From NCBI RefSeq assembly GCF_954871325.1, contig NC_088776.1, positions 54,268,569 through 54,332,568 on the forward strand: 64,000 nucleotides of DNA, in the 5' to 3' direction. A model generated the notes under the pieces. That model ran no database searches. It had not been told where the DNA came from and was given only the letters and a program-made list of their open reading frames with translations. The translations under genes and the position numbers were made by a program. Source of the stretch: Gordionus sp. m RMFG-2023 (taxonomy: Eukaryota; Nematomorpha; Gordioida; Chordodea; Parachordodidae). The first letter of the stretch is position 1, and the number at the start of each line of letters is the position of its first letter. Below are positions 49,393-59,475 of this stretch, one piece after another.

Positions 49393-50220
49393 TTGAGGTA
49401 TCAAAAATCTTCAAAGCATAAATCAGTACAGGGCATTCTATCAACATCTATTTCAAAACAAAAATATTCTTCAAAAATAAGAAATAATATAGATGCAACT
49501 ACAGTTGCGGAAATGGTAAATACCTATCATGCAGTACAACATTCAGAGAGTTACTCAACATCTCAATGTTGGTAGAATCTTTCCCCATAATATTTAACGA
49601 CTAATATAAATGAATAGAATACTTTGTAGAACACAAAATGAGCAAGGCTATCAACAATGTTTTAGGATATAAATCCAGAAGGTCAATTCTTGACGATTTG
49701 AAAGATGTGCAAACATATGCAATTCTAACAGATGCATCTAATAAGGAGATATCAAAACATTTCCCTTGATCCTCACCTATTTCAACAAAATTAATGTCAT
49801 TTTAATAAAACTATTAAAAAAATTTTCTCCAGATATGAAATATCCAAAGACATAGCTAACCATATATAATGGTAAATATGACAGATTTGGCATTACCAAT
49901 GAATTGCATGGTAGCTTTCTGATCTGATAATTCCTCAGTGAATTTGGCAAAAACCAGAGTGTATTTATAGAATTGAGTCAGCATAATGTTGGTTGACAGG
50001 TTCCTCCTAATACGCGCCATCGTAGAATTTTAAAATACAAACCTTTAAAAAATAAATAGATTATAAAAGCTGTCCTATTTGAAAATAATTTTCAAAAATA
50101 AATGGCAGAAGTATATTTAGGAATTTTACATATAGGAAATCTACTATATGCTGTTAATATGCAGTTGCAATCAGAAGAGTATAATTTAATAAAGGCTCAC
50201 TAAATTATGCTGCAGAAATA
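49393..50220 (+). pseudogene. decayed hAT transposase
   Basis: The longest clear frame (49393-49575) includes RYQKSSKHKSVQ and ATTVAEMVNTYHAVQHSESY, typical of the end of the zinc-finger region and linker of hAT transposases related to the 52-kDa repressor family. Further on, broken frames show ILTDASNK (near 49720-49745; the first catalytic Asp block), SDNSSVNLAK (near 49925-49955; usually C-x-D-N-x-S-V-N-F-G) and GNLLYAVNMQL (near 50140). Many stops and frame changes separate these, and the C-terminal dimerisation part was not found. Confidence 0.6.
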
Positions 50221-50559
50221 CCAAAGTAAGAATATTACTATTATCGGATAATTATTAATAAGATTTAATATGATGTCATGTTTGAGGAGATTGTAATGCT
50301 TCTTTATTTTTATGATTTGCCAAAATATTCAAAATATTAATTTTACAATGTAAAAAATAAATTTATTTGATTTTATGCAAATGTATAAATAAGATTTTAT
50401 AAAATATAGAAAGTCAAATAGTTATAGTTAATTATATTTTATATGAGATTTAAATAATGGAACTAAACGTTTACCGTCGTTATTAAGATATTTATAAAAA
50501 TCCTGGCATGACATTTTATAATTTTGTTTAACCATTAACTCGGCCTCTTAGTATATCTT

Positions 50560-51144
50560 AAGCTTAGATAAAAGATGATTAAGATAATAATATTTTCTAA
50601 GATGAGTTCCACTTTCATTGCTAATTTTTAAAATTATTACTTCTAATATTAATAATATATTTTTTAATATATAATAGTACATAAGCAGTTTATATTGAAA
50701 ATAATTTTTCTTTTTATATATTTAATTATAACATTTTATTGTCCAAAAAACAACATCAGTATTGGAAACTAATGCTTTAACCTCAAAACAATCTAAATCT
50801 CACCTAGAAGATAACTATCATGGTATATATAAATAAAAATATAAAATATGTATAATATTTAGGATTTTTTAAGCTTAGATTAAAGATGATTAGGATAATA
50901 ATATTTTCTAAGATGAGTTCCACTTTCATTGCTAATTTTTAAAAATATTACTTCTAATATTAATAATATATAATAGTACATAAGCAATTTATATTGAAAA
51001 TAATTTTTCTTTTTATATATTTAATTATAACATTTTATTGTCCAAAAAACAACATCAGTATTGGAAACTAGTGCTTTAACCTCAAAACAATCTAAATCTC
51101 ACCTAGAAGATAACTATCATGGTATATATAAATAAAAATATAAA
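50560..51144. repeat. internal direct duplication, about 2 x 300 bp
   Basis: AAGCTTAGATAAAAGATGAT begins the first copy at 50560, and a near-identical stretch begins the second at 50871 (period 311). The copies share GAGTTCCACTTTCATTGC, AACAACATCAGTATTGG and CACCTAGAAGATAACTATC and differ by few substitutions plus a short indel. Confidence 0.85.
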
Positions 51145-51495
51145 AAAAGCACTAGTTTCCCATAGTATTCTAACTTCAAATTTTGAAAATGTCAAATTGA
51201 TTGGATTGGATGGAGAATTTAAAATTAGCGGAAAAATAAAATAATAGAACTAGACATATTTTTCGAATAAATATTTAAAATTTATTTTAAAAATATAAAA
51301 ATAATCAAATACTGTCTCTCAAAATTATTATTTATATATTAAAAACATTAAAATGCTAATAAAAAAATTGTGGGAGATTTTTGTGGGAGATTTCTAATTG
51401 TGGGAGTTTTGTGGGAGTGAGATGTATGTGGGTAAACTAAAAAATTGTGGGAGACTCCCACTGATGGGGGGAGGCATGGCAACCCTGTTCACGAA

Positions 51496-51929
51496 CCACT
51501 TTGAACATTCGTTTTCAACGCTATGATATTGCAATATTTTTTTATAATAAAGAATATTATTGAGATTATGAATTTTTATATTATATTTATTAATATTATT
51601 CTATTTTTCTTGATAATAAAAATTACGTTTCAAATTTTGAATTCCCGCAATACATTAGTGATCTAATATTATTCGAATTCGAAATGATTGATACTTCTTT
51701 TTTAAATATCTTTTATTTTTTTAGAGCTATTTATGATAATTTAATTAAATAATATAAATTTGTTAAAACAGTAAATAAATAAATTAAATTCAAAAATTTG
51801 AGAATAAATAACAAATATTTGAAAATTTATCTAAAACATTTTTACCAAAAGGCAAAATAAAGAGTAAGCAATCACTTTGCTTTCGGATAACATTTAATCA
51901 ATTTGCATTAAATAAAATTTTAAATTAAA
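51496..51929 (+). other. stretch upstream of H2A.X
   Basis: 434 bp of A+T-rich sequence. No TATA box, CCAAT box or initiator can be singled out. The last 35 bases before the ATG (AATAAAATTTTAAATTAAAA) are likely the 5' UTR. Confidence 0.3.
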
Positions 51930-52378
51930 ATGACTGGTCGTGGAAAAGGTGGAAAAATTAAAGCTAAAAAGTCATCAAGATCTGATAAAGCTGGGTTACA
52001 ATTTCCAGTTGGTAGATTACACCGATTATTAAGAAAAGGTAAATTTATATAATAATAATCTAAAGTCAAATTTTTTAAGGTAATTACGCGCAAAGAGTAG
52101 GTGCTGGAGCACCTGTGTACTTAGCTGGTGTTTTAGAGTATCTAGCGGCAGAAGTATTGGAACTAGCAGGTAATGCAGCTAGAGATAATAAAAAGTCTCG
52201 CATAATTCCAAGACATATACAGTTGGCTATTAGGAATGATGAAGAACTAAACAAACTTCTAAATGGAGTCACAATTTCACAAGGTGGTGTTTTGCCTAAT
52301 ATTCAATCTCAATTATTACCAAAGAAGACCCCAACTGAAACTGGTGGTAAAGCCAATACTCAATCTCAAGAATATTGA
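51930..52378 (+). CDS. H2AX: histone H2A.X
   Basis: Two exons, 51930-52038 and 52080-52378, joined in frame, encode 135 residues. The sequence starts [20 protein letters not shown], followed by the histone fold with [40 protein letters not shown] (acidic-patch glutamates present), [19 protein letters not shown] and [14 protein letters not shown]. The docking stretch [15 protein letters not shown] is intact. It ends TQSQEY. SQEY is the H2A.X signature whose Ser is phosphorylated by ATM/ATR-type kinases at DNA breaks. The single intron is 41 bp (GTAAAT...TTTAAG), phase 1, between RLLRKG and NYAQRV. An AATAAA at 52427 and no visible histone stem-loop suggest a polyadenylated, replication-independent transcript. 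No other histone gene lies nearby. Confidence 0.95.
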
Positions 52379-52426
52379 ATTATATAATTAATATTTTTTG
52401 ATCATGTAAATATTTAGATCTTTATC

Positions 52427-52432
52427 AATAAA
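52427..52432 (+). promoter_or_regulatory. polyadenylation signal AATAAA of H2A.X
   Basis: It lies 48 bases after the stop codon. No stem-loop of the GGCTCTTTTCAGAGCC type is present, fitting a polyadenylated mRNA. Confidence 0.6.
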
Positions 52433-53421
52433 AATTTTTTTAAATTTCTCTAGTTTTTATTATTTGATTGATTCCATACAGGTAAAGTGTTTGCTTTACT
52501 GATGATTTTTATTTTACTTTGTATGACAATGTTTTTGATTCAAAATGACAAAAATATTTTCCCATTCTCACTTACCAAAATATATCTAGGCCTGTTCAAT
52601 CATAAATTGAATAATTAATTATTTGTATTTCTTTTGAATAATTTACTATTCATAATTCCACAGTTTAATATTTGATCAAAAATTTTGCCCTTTAAAGATC
52701 AACAAAATTGAAGATTTTTTTTTCAAAAAATATTTATTTTTTCTAAAATATCCTTTATTTGTGAGCAAATCTTTTGGGATTTTTAATATAATAAAATCTT
52801 TTTTGAGCAAATCATTTGTGATTTTTTAAAAATAAAATCTTCTAGCTATAAAGGTGGCAATTAATTATCATAGTACCAATTGTTTATTAATAATTTGAAT
52901 ATGTAAAATCATTATTTAAAAATGTTTTGAATATTCATCTTAAAAATTTTTGAAATAATTTTAGTTATAAGCTTGAATAAATATTTTGAGCATGTTTCAA
53001 TGATTGCAAAACCTATCAAGGTGATAATTGTCATATACTCATTCATCTCTGAAATTTTTAAATTAATATTAGTAAAATAGGCTTAAATAAATATTTTGAT
53101 ACAATATATACAACATGTAAAGGTGACAATTTTCATAATACTCATTTCATATTTTTTAAAATTAAAATAAGTAAAATGATTATTTTTAAATGTTTTGACA
53201 TAATTTAAATGTATTGGTATTTAATGTACTACAAAAGTGACAATTGTCATGATACTCAAGAATTTTTAAAAATAATTTTAGTTAAAATGCTAGAATGAAT
53301 AATTGTTGGAAAACACTTAATCTTATGTGTTGATAGTAATATCATATAAGTTGACATATTTAAATGTAGTATAGTCTGGATGGAGTTCAGCTAGAAAGTA
53401 TATCATTATAAAGATCAGATA
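52433..53421. other. A+T-rich stretch with loosely repeated words
   Basis: Between about 52845 and 53290 the phrases GGTGACAATTGTCAT, ACTCATTTC and AATATTTTGA recur four times with wide divergence, at about 52850, 53020, 53120 and 53230. This suggests an old tandem repeat with a unit of roughly 100-130 bases. No gene is recognised. Confidence 0.4.
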
Positions 53422-53429
53422 CCTGAGCC

Positions 53430-54148
53430 CAGGGATGTGGCAAAATTTTTGCCCATGTTAGGTTAAGGTTAAAAAAATAAGTGGGTTCGGTTCAGGGAAA
53501 TATTTTTGAACCCAGGTTTGGTTCCGGGTTCAGCTTGGGTTTAAGAATTTTTGAATTGATAAAAAAAAATATTCTATATTTAAATCATATTTAAAAAACA
53601 AGACATAGATTTGGTATAAAAGATAAATTTTTTATTTTATTTAGAGGCAAAATATAGTAAAAAATACAAAGCATAGTCATGTATAGATTTAAAAAAATTT
53701 ATTTAATTGTAATTCTTTAAATTAACAATATCCAAAATAATAATTTTTACTTTGACTTGTTCACTTTCATTTTCCTCTAATTAATAATGTTTGAGAAAAA
53801 GTTGAAAATTAAAAATAAATGGCGTAAATGAATTTAATTGTTTAAAATTTATTGACAATCCAATAGGAATCTTTGAGAATAAATTTTAAAAAATTTACAA
53901 ATGGTGTAAATGAATTAAGTTGTTTAAAATTTATAAACAATTCTAATTGAAAATATTATAAAATGTCAAGTAAATTATTAGTATTTGTATTTACAATTAT
54001 ACAAATATCTTATATAAATTTAAACAATACACTAAACCCAGGTTCAAATAAATTTCCCAGGTTCGGTTTGGGGTTTTGAAAATTTTATAAACGGGGTTCA
54101 TGTTTGGTTCAGGTTCAAAATTTTTTCCGAGTTTGGTTTGAACCCCTG
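53430..54148. mobile_element. hAT-like MITE
   Basis: The left end CAGGGATGTGGCAAAATTTT and the reversed right end CAGGGGTTCAAACCAAAC share the CAGGG start. The flanks CCTGAGCC (53422-53429) and TCTTAGCC (54149-54156) agree at 6 of 8 bases. GGTTCGG and GGTTTGG words are dense within 120 bases of each end, and the centre is A+T-rich and non-coding. Confidence 0.6.
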
Positions 54149-54156
54149 TCTTAGCC

Positions 54157-56224
54157 AGATCCAAACAAAAATTTTTTTAGGGCCAGTAATATTTTAGATC
54201 ATCATTATTTTCTATAAATATAATATATTTTGTTATTGTGTTTTATAGAACATATATTCATTCTCATATTTCCATTTTTCAACTTATGTTGCTAGCTAGC
54301 ACAAAGTGATTGATATCTATATTAAATTATAAAAGGAACAGGAAATAAGTGAATTGACATTGACTAGTCAAATTAAAAGTGTTGTTATTCCTCACTTCTT
54401 ATACGACCAATGGGCAGATTAGATAATTTTAAAAGTTATTATATATGGATTTCATATATTCGCTGAAAAATGATGTAAAATGCCAAATGGGTATATATTT
54501 TTTTAAAAAAACTAAGGCCGTAAAAAAATAAACCTGGCCAAATTTTTTTTTAAATAATAAGATAAAAAAAAATTTTTTTTTAAATCTCATCTGGGCTTAA
54601 AAATATAAAACCTGGGCCAAAATATTTTTTAAAAAAATATGGGTCCGAACGTGCTAATTGTAACTGCAGGTTTCTGATATAAACAAAAACATGATTTTAA
54701 TGTAAAAAACTTTATTTACAAATATTTTACCTTTTTAAAACAATTATTTTTATTTAACCTTTTGTTTAAAAGTTATGTTTCTTATTTAACCATTTAATTT
54801 TTACAATGAAAGACTGGGGATAAGTTGCCTACTATTTGTGAATAACAAAAATAATTTAATACATATTTCACTATATATTTCTGTAAGTATTTTTTATACA
54901 CTAAAAAATTAGGACTTAAGAAAAGAAAATAATATAACCAACTGGATTAAAATTTAGAGCTTAATATATATAATACACGTTAAAAAAAAAACTCTTCTCT
55001 AGATTCGTAATGTAGACTTCCATTTTTTATAAAATTTATCTTTAAATTTTTTATTCTTTATTAACATTTTATATTTAAAAATCCAAAAAAATTAAAATAC
55101 TACAAATTTTTTATTTACATATATGTAATATTAAAATTACTTTATTAAGAAAACACAAATTGTAATGTATATAAAAAACTAGATTAAAAAAATATATATG
55201 AAAATTCCAAAATCAAATCACATAAATTTGAATTAAAAATCAAATGTATATAATAAAAAATAATGAATATATGAACGTATAAATAAAGTCTATATTAAAA
55301 TGCGACAAAAGGAATATGAATAAAAAAAGAATACCAATGAAGAACAGGGATGATATAATGAGAGGAAAAAAAAGGATTTAGGTTATCTTGTTATAATTAC
55401 TAAACTTTATTATTTTAAATCGGCTCAGACCCTTTTATATAAGAATTAAGCCAATTGGGCTTTTTTAAATTATTTTTTTTAATCCCAAACCTGATTTTTA
55501 AAAAATGTTTCCGGCATGTGATATTTCAATTATAATTTTATTTCTTTTTTAAAATATTCTCAAAAAAATAGTTCTGCAAACATTTCCAAAAAAATCGAAC
55601 GTGTTAAAAGTTCATTGATAAAAACCTAACGCGTTCACCTTTCAAAGCGTTATGAATAAATTTTTTAAAAATATTTCATTTAATATAAATTATAAATACC
55701 ATACATTTTTTAACAAAATTCATTAGCCATGTTTAAAATTAAGGATTCTTATTAATTTATAAAAACTTTTATATATCATATAAAATTTAATTATTTATAA
55801 AATAATAAATTTATACTACTTTAAATTGTGTTCAACTATTAATATATAAAACACTTGATAAAAACTTAAAAATAATATGAAATTTCATATAATCACTGAA
55901 TAAATTCTAAAAGGTATCAACTATATATATATATATAATTAATATATAATATTTAATGATTTTTACTTTATATATCTATTATAATAATCGTAATAACTTA
56001 ATAAGCCTATGAAAACAATCTAAAATAAATTATTAACAGACTTATAATTATTTTATATAAAATAATAAATATTACAATCAAGTATCTTTTTAAATTAGAA
56101 CTTATTCTACATTTGGTAAGGACAAAATTAGTTTATTGAATATATGATGTTACTGTATAAGTATTTATTATGTTTGAGCCATGGTAATCATAAGCAGATG
56201 ATGAAATAACAACATCCATGCTTA
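54157..56224. other. A+T-rich stretch, one possible MITE end
   Basis: At 54664-54676 CTGCAGGTTTCTG looks like a right end of the CAGAG-TCTGCA MITE family, with GGGTCCGAAC and CTGGGCC words to its left; no left end was found. The rest to 56224 is simple A+T-rich sequence. Confidence 0.35.
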
Positions 56225-56232
56225 CTCTAACC

Positions 56233-56462
56233 CAGTGTCTACATGAGCGGGGGGGGGAGGTAAGAACAGTTTGCATCCTAATATCTATAAAGGGGTAGGT
56301 GGTAGGGGGTAGGAATGTTGGGGGATAGGCTATAATAATCTAGAAAATTTCCCATTACATTTTTAAATTATCTATGGATAACATTTTGGTATTTTTAGGG
56401 GGGTAGATATATATTTTTGAGGGGGGTTTGCATCCAGTGAATATACTATCATGTAGACGCTG
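56233..56462. mobile_element. hAT MITE with perfect target duplication
   Basis: The ends CAGTGTCTACATGA and (reversed) CAGCGTCTACATGA are 14-bp inverted repeats with one mismatch. The flanks are a perfect 8-bp repeat, CTCTAACC (56225-56232 and 56463-56470). Both ends carry G runs and TTTGCATCC. No coding capacity. Confidence 0.88.
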
Positions 56463-56470
56463 CTCTAACC

Positions 56471-56939
56471 TATAAATAATAATATTCAAATTAATAAAAT
56501 CAAATAGGGGTTGGTTATAAAATTAAATATGATAAAGAAAATAGCTTATTAAAAAATAATTCATTTTTATAAAAAATTTGGATTAATATTTTTTATTTAC
56601 AAATGAATAAAAATAAGAAGATTTTCTAAAATTGAACAATCGTAAAAAAACGAACGCGTTTATCAAATAAAAAAGGAACACGTTCACATTCAAAGTTCGT
56701 CTAAAATAAAAGGAAAGTCGTTTTTTTTTCACAAACGCGTTCTTTTACAACATTACAAGAAATAAGTCTTTGGTGGCCTATTGTAATTATTGTTACATTT
56801 TATAATATTTGGAAAATAAATGTCATTTATTTTTTTTAATGAAAATATATTTTTATTCCCTTTTCTTTTTTTATAACATCAACAAAACTTTTGTATATTT
56901 TTTTTAAAAATATATTTTAAATAGATATTTAATATTTAA
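56471..56939. other. A+T-rich stretch, nothing recognised
   Basis: Short AACGCG(T)TT words recur near 56650-56745, but no gene or bounded element is visible. Confidence 0.4.
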
Positions 56940-57740
56940 ATCAGTTAAACATATCCGTATATTTGCATTTCGTATCTTAACCTTTTTTGATACCCTTACC
57001 TTCTTATCATTATCATCTCCACTGCCCGTAAACTTCACTCATCTGATTCTTTGCCAAACCATCTTCCTTAACTATATAGGATAGTTAGTTGTATTATCGA
57101 ACTGTATGTCTTTCCTTTAAATTTGTTAGGAAATCTAATCTTTTGTCAAAGAGCGCTTTTGATTTATCTACCTCAGACGTCCTTGGTTCATTTAATTTTT
57201 TTTATTTGTCTTTCAATGGTGACACCCATAAATTTACAGATTTCAACTTCCTATATCTTCCATACATTTATGTCGATGTTATTTGGTTCATCTCCACTTA
57301 TTATCATTATACTCTTTTTTTACTTGTTAACCTTCAACCCTCTGTTTTTCTATTATAACTATCCAACTCGTCAATCTTTTCTTCATTTCATCCTTTATTT
57401 CAGCAAGTATTGAAATATCATCTGTGAAAATAATATTTCATGGGGTTGATTTCGAGATAGTGCTATAGGACATCCATCACGGTTACGAACAGCACTCTCA
57501 AGAAAAATTGGTTGTCTATTGTTCCTAAACCCCCCCACCCACTCATGTAGACGCGGCGTAGCGACTACCAGATAAGATATCTTTGGATTCCTCGAAAGCT
57601 CTCTCTTGATCGAGAAAGACCACATGAAGCTTTTGTTCCTTTTCCTCTATTTTTCACTCATTTGTCTAATTGCGTGAATTGCGTCTTAATCTTACTGGCA
57701 TGAAACAAAACTAAGCATGTTTCTCAATTATTTTTCTATC
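56940..57740 (-). mobile_element. RTE-type LINE fragment, second copy
   Basis: On the minus strand, from high to low coordinates: VVFLDQERAFEES near 57620-57585, RNNRQPIFLESAVRNRDGCP (about 57530-57470; the usual V-R-Q-G-C-P block), then TDDISILAEIKDEMKKRL (about 57435-57380; the F-A-D-D catalytic block with T for A), EKQRVEG, and near 57030-56960 RAVEMIMIRR and RLRYEM, like the C-terminal RMEMRMLRW segment. Order and spacing fit the 3' half of an RTE polymerase, but frames shift several times. The phrase TTGATTTCGAG(A/T)TAGT is shared with the copy at 11860-12960. A G-run plus TCATGTAGACGC at 57530-57558 looks like a fragment of the 56233-type MITE lying inside it. Confidence 0.65.
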
Positions 57741-58379
57741 ATTTTTTTTCGCAGATTTTTAGACATTGCAACATTTTTTATTCTCCTCTTAGATAATTTT
57801 TTGGGCCCTCTATTTTTTAAGATGGAAGATAAAAATCCTTCCCTTTATTTTTGAGGAATTTCTTCATTTAGAAAAGTATTTCACAAATAATTTAATTATA
57901 CAAATAATTTATGCAGGGGCGTCACTAGCCTTTACAATTTCAGGGGGCTCAACTAAAAAAAATTTTTATGGGGAGCTTCCTCTCCCATACTACCTATTTG
58001 TAAACTCTGGAATCATCTTTTGCTATTTATTATGTATACAAATAATAAAAATAAAACAATACAAGACATTTCTATATATAATATTATTTAATAGAGAATA
58101 TTTATCCATTTATTACAATATTAAATGATTTCGATTGCGAATATAAATAAAAATTTTGTATAAAGAATTACAAGTGATAAAAAGAGTTCTTAACAACCTA
58201 CATTAACAAAAGGTCATTAAACTAATATAACATTGTGTTACCATTTTAGACAATGAAAAAATTTGTTGACCTTAACATATCAATAATTCTAAAAGAAGAT
58301 AATATAAACGACTAATCCAAATCATAAGACTATATGGGTTATTAATAAATATTGTCAAGTCAACGTATAGCAATTAAAT
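57741..58379. other. intergenic stretch with a transposon-end-like patch
   Basis: 57911-57995 holds GCAGGGGCGTCACTAGCC and CAGGGGGCTCAACT followed by TCCTCTCCCATACTACC. The same kind of words occur near 45720-45765 in the reverse sense. It is probably a remnant of one repeat family with poorly defined ends. Confidence 0.4.
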
Positions 58380-58612
58380 AAATACCAACCTAATTTGCTA
58401 AATACAGACCAAAATTTATTTAAGTAATAAAACCCTTATTATTTAACATATATTATAACACGGTAACACATGGTGGAGTCCGACCTCCTATATATCATCT
58501 TCCCAAGGAGGAACCACCAAATGGGAATAGAAAAAACATGATCTTTGTTAGGATTCGAACCCACAACCATCGAATTGGTAAGCGAAGCTCTTACGGACTA
58601 GGCCACAGATGA
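58380..58612 (-). mobile_element. tRNA-derived SINE
   Basis: On the minus strand the head contains an A box TGGCCTAGTCCG (58594-58605) and a perfect B box GGTTCGAATCC (58551-58561), 32 bases apart as in tRNA promoters. A short poly-T and an unrelated body (CCCATTTGGTGGTTCC, then GGAGGTCGGACTCCACC) follow down to about 58450, and an A+T-rich tail to about 58380. The head does not close into a proper acceptor stem, so a SINE rather than a tRNA gene is called. The tail boundary is a guess. Confidence 0.7.
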
Positions 58613-59329
58613 TTTACAAAAATCACAATTTTTCAAATATATATTATTAATAAATTTGGTATTACCCATCCAAATAAAAAATAAACAAAATACTATTTTG
58701 AGCAGTATCTATCATTAATAAACTATATGGTGACAAATGACATGTAATATGGTTAGACCTAGATGTGAAGTTAGATACAAAATCGAAAAACTTATTGTGA
58801 GTTATTGGATTTCTAAAGGATTATTTTCCATTTTTAATGATATATAAACGACTAGACAGTTGATCTTTATTGCACAACTAAATCATACAATCACTCCGCA
58901 GCAGGAGAAACCACACAAATAATAAATGCTGGTTAATTTACAGTCATAGCCATGACACACTATTTAAACTTTTATCACAATTTATTATGATATATAAATT
59001 GATAATAAAAATATTAAGCAATAATTATGCAAATATATTAAAGCATTTAGTTATTTAGATGGCTAGGATGCCATATTAGATGAAATATTTTGTAACTATA
59101 AAATAAGAGCCAGAGTGATATGATGAAAGCAATTAAGAATTTATAGATTATTGTGGCAACATAATTAGTTTGTATTGTACATTAAATCTTAAAATAATAG
59201 TAGTTTGTAATAATATCAAAAATATACTCGTATTAAGAATTTAACTCAAAACTGTTTTTCAAAGAAGAAAAAAATAGCATTCCTAAAAAAACGTAAAAAA
59301 AAGAGATGAAAAGTTATCTAATAAGATTA
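58613..59329. other. A+T-rich stretch, nothing recognised
   Basis: No gene, RNA or bounded repeat seen. Confidence 0.4.
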
Positions 59330-59475
59330 CATCCATTGTGGGATGAATAATAAGATGTTTAATTTTTATAATATTATTAAATAAATAGATGGAAAGAATT
59401 GAATGTAAATTGTTACTTATATTTGTTATCAAAAGCATTTATTAGTAAAATTTATTACAATATAAAAAATTTTAT
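59330..59475. repeat. fragment of the right palindrome arm, abutting the left arm
   Basis: CATTGTGGGATGAATAATAA to TTAGTAAAATTTATTACAAT is a diverged direct copy of 60836-60975 in the right arm. It lies immediately before the left arm begins, so pieces of the same repeat are joined head to tail here. Confidence 0.6.

Larger units (their letters stand above)
48713..51487 (+). mobile_element. hAT element with intact ends and decayed transposase
   Basis: The ends CAGGGTTGCCAGG and (reversed) CAGGGTTGCCATGCC are terminal inverted repeats, and AATTGTGGGAGA motifs line the subterminal parts of both ends. The flanks are a perfect 8-bp duplication, TTCACGAA (48705-48712 and 51488-51495). Inside are a GC-rich hairpin (48812-48830), a 25-bp minisatellite (48897-49202), plus-strand transposase remnants (about 49393-50220) and a 311-bp duplication (50560-51144). 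The perfect target repeat suggests a fairly recent jump, although the transposase reading frame is broken many times, so it was probably mobilised by another copy. Confidence 0.85.

Noticed and set aside
52084-52272. Minus-strand ORF over H2A.X exon 2
   Set aside because: Antisense shadow of a highly conserved histone.
58530-58612. Functional tRNA gene on the minus strand
   Set aside because: A and B boxes are present, but the acceptor stem does not pair properly and a non-tRNA body follows; a SINE fits better.
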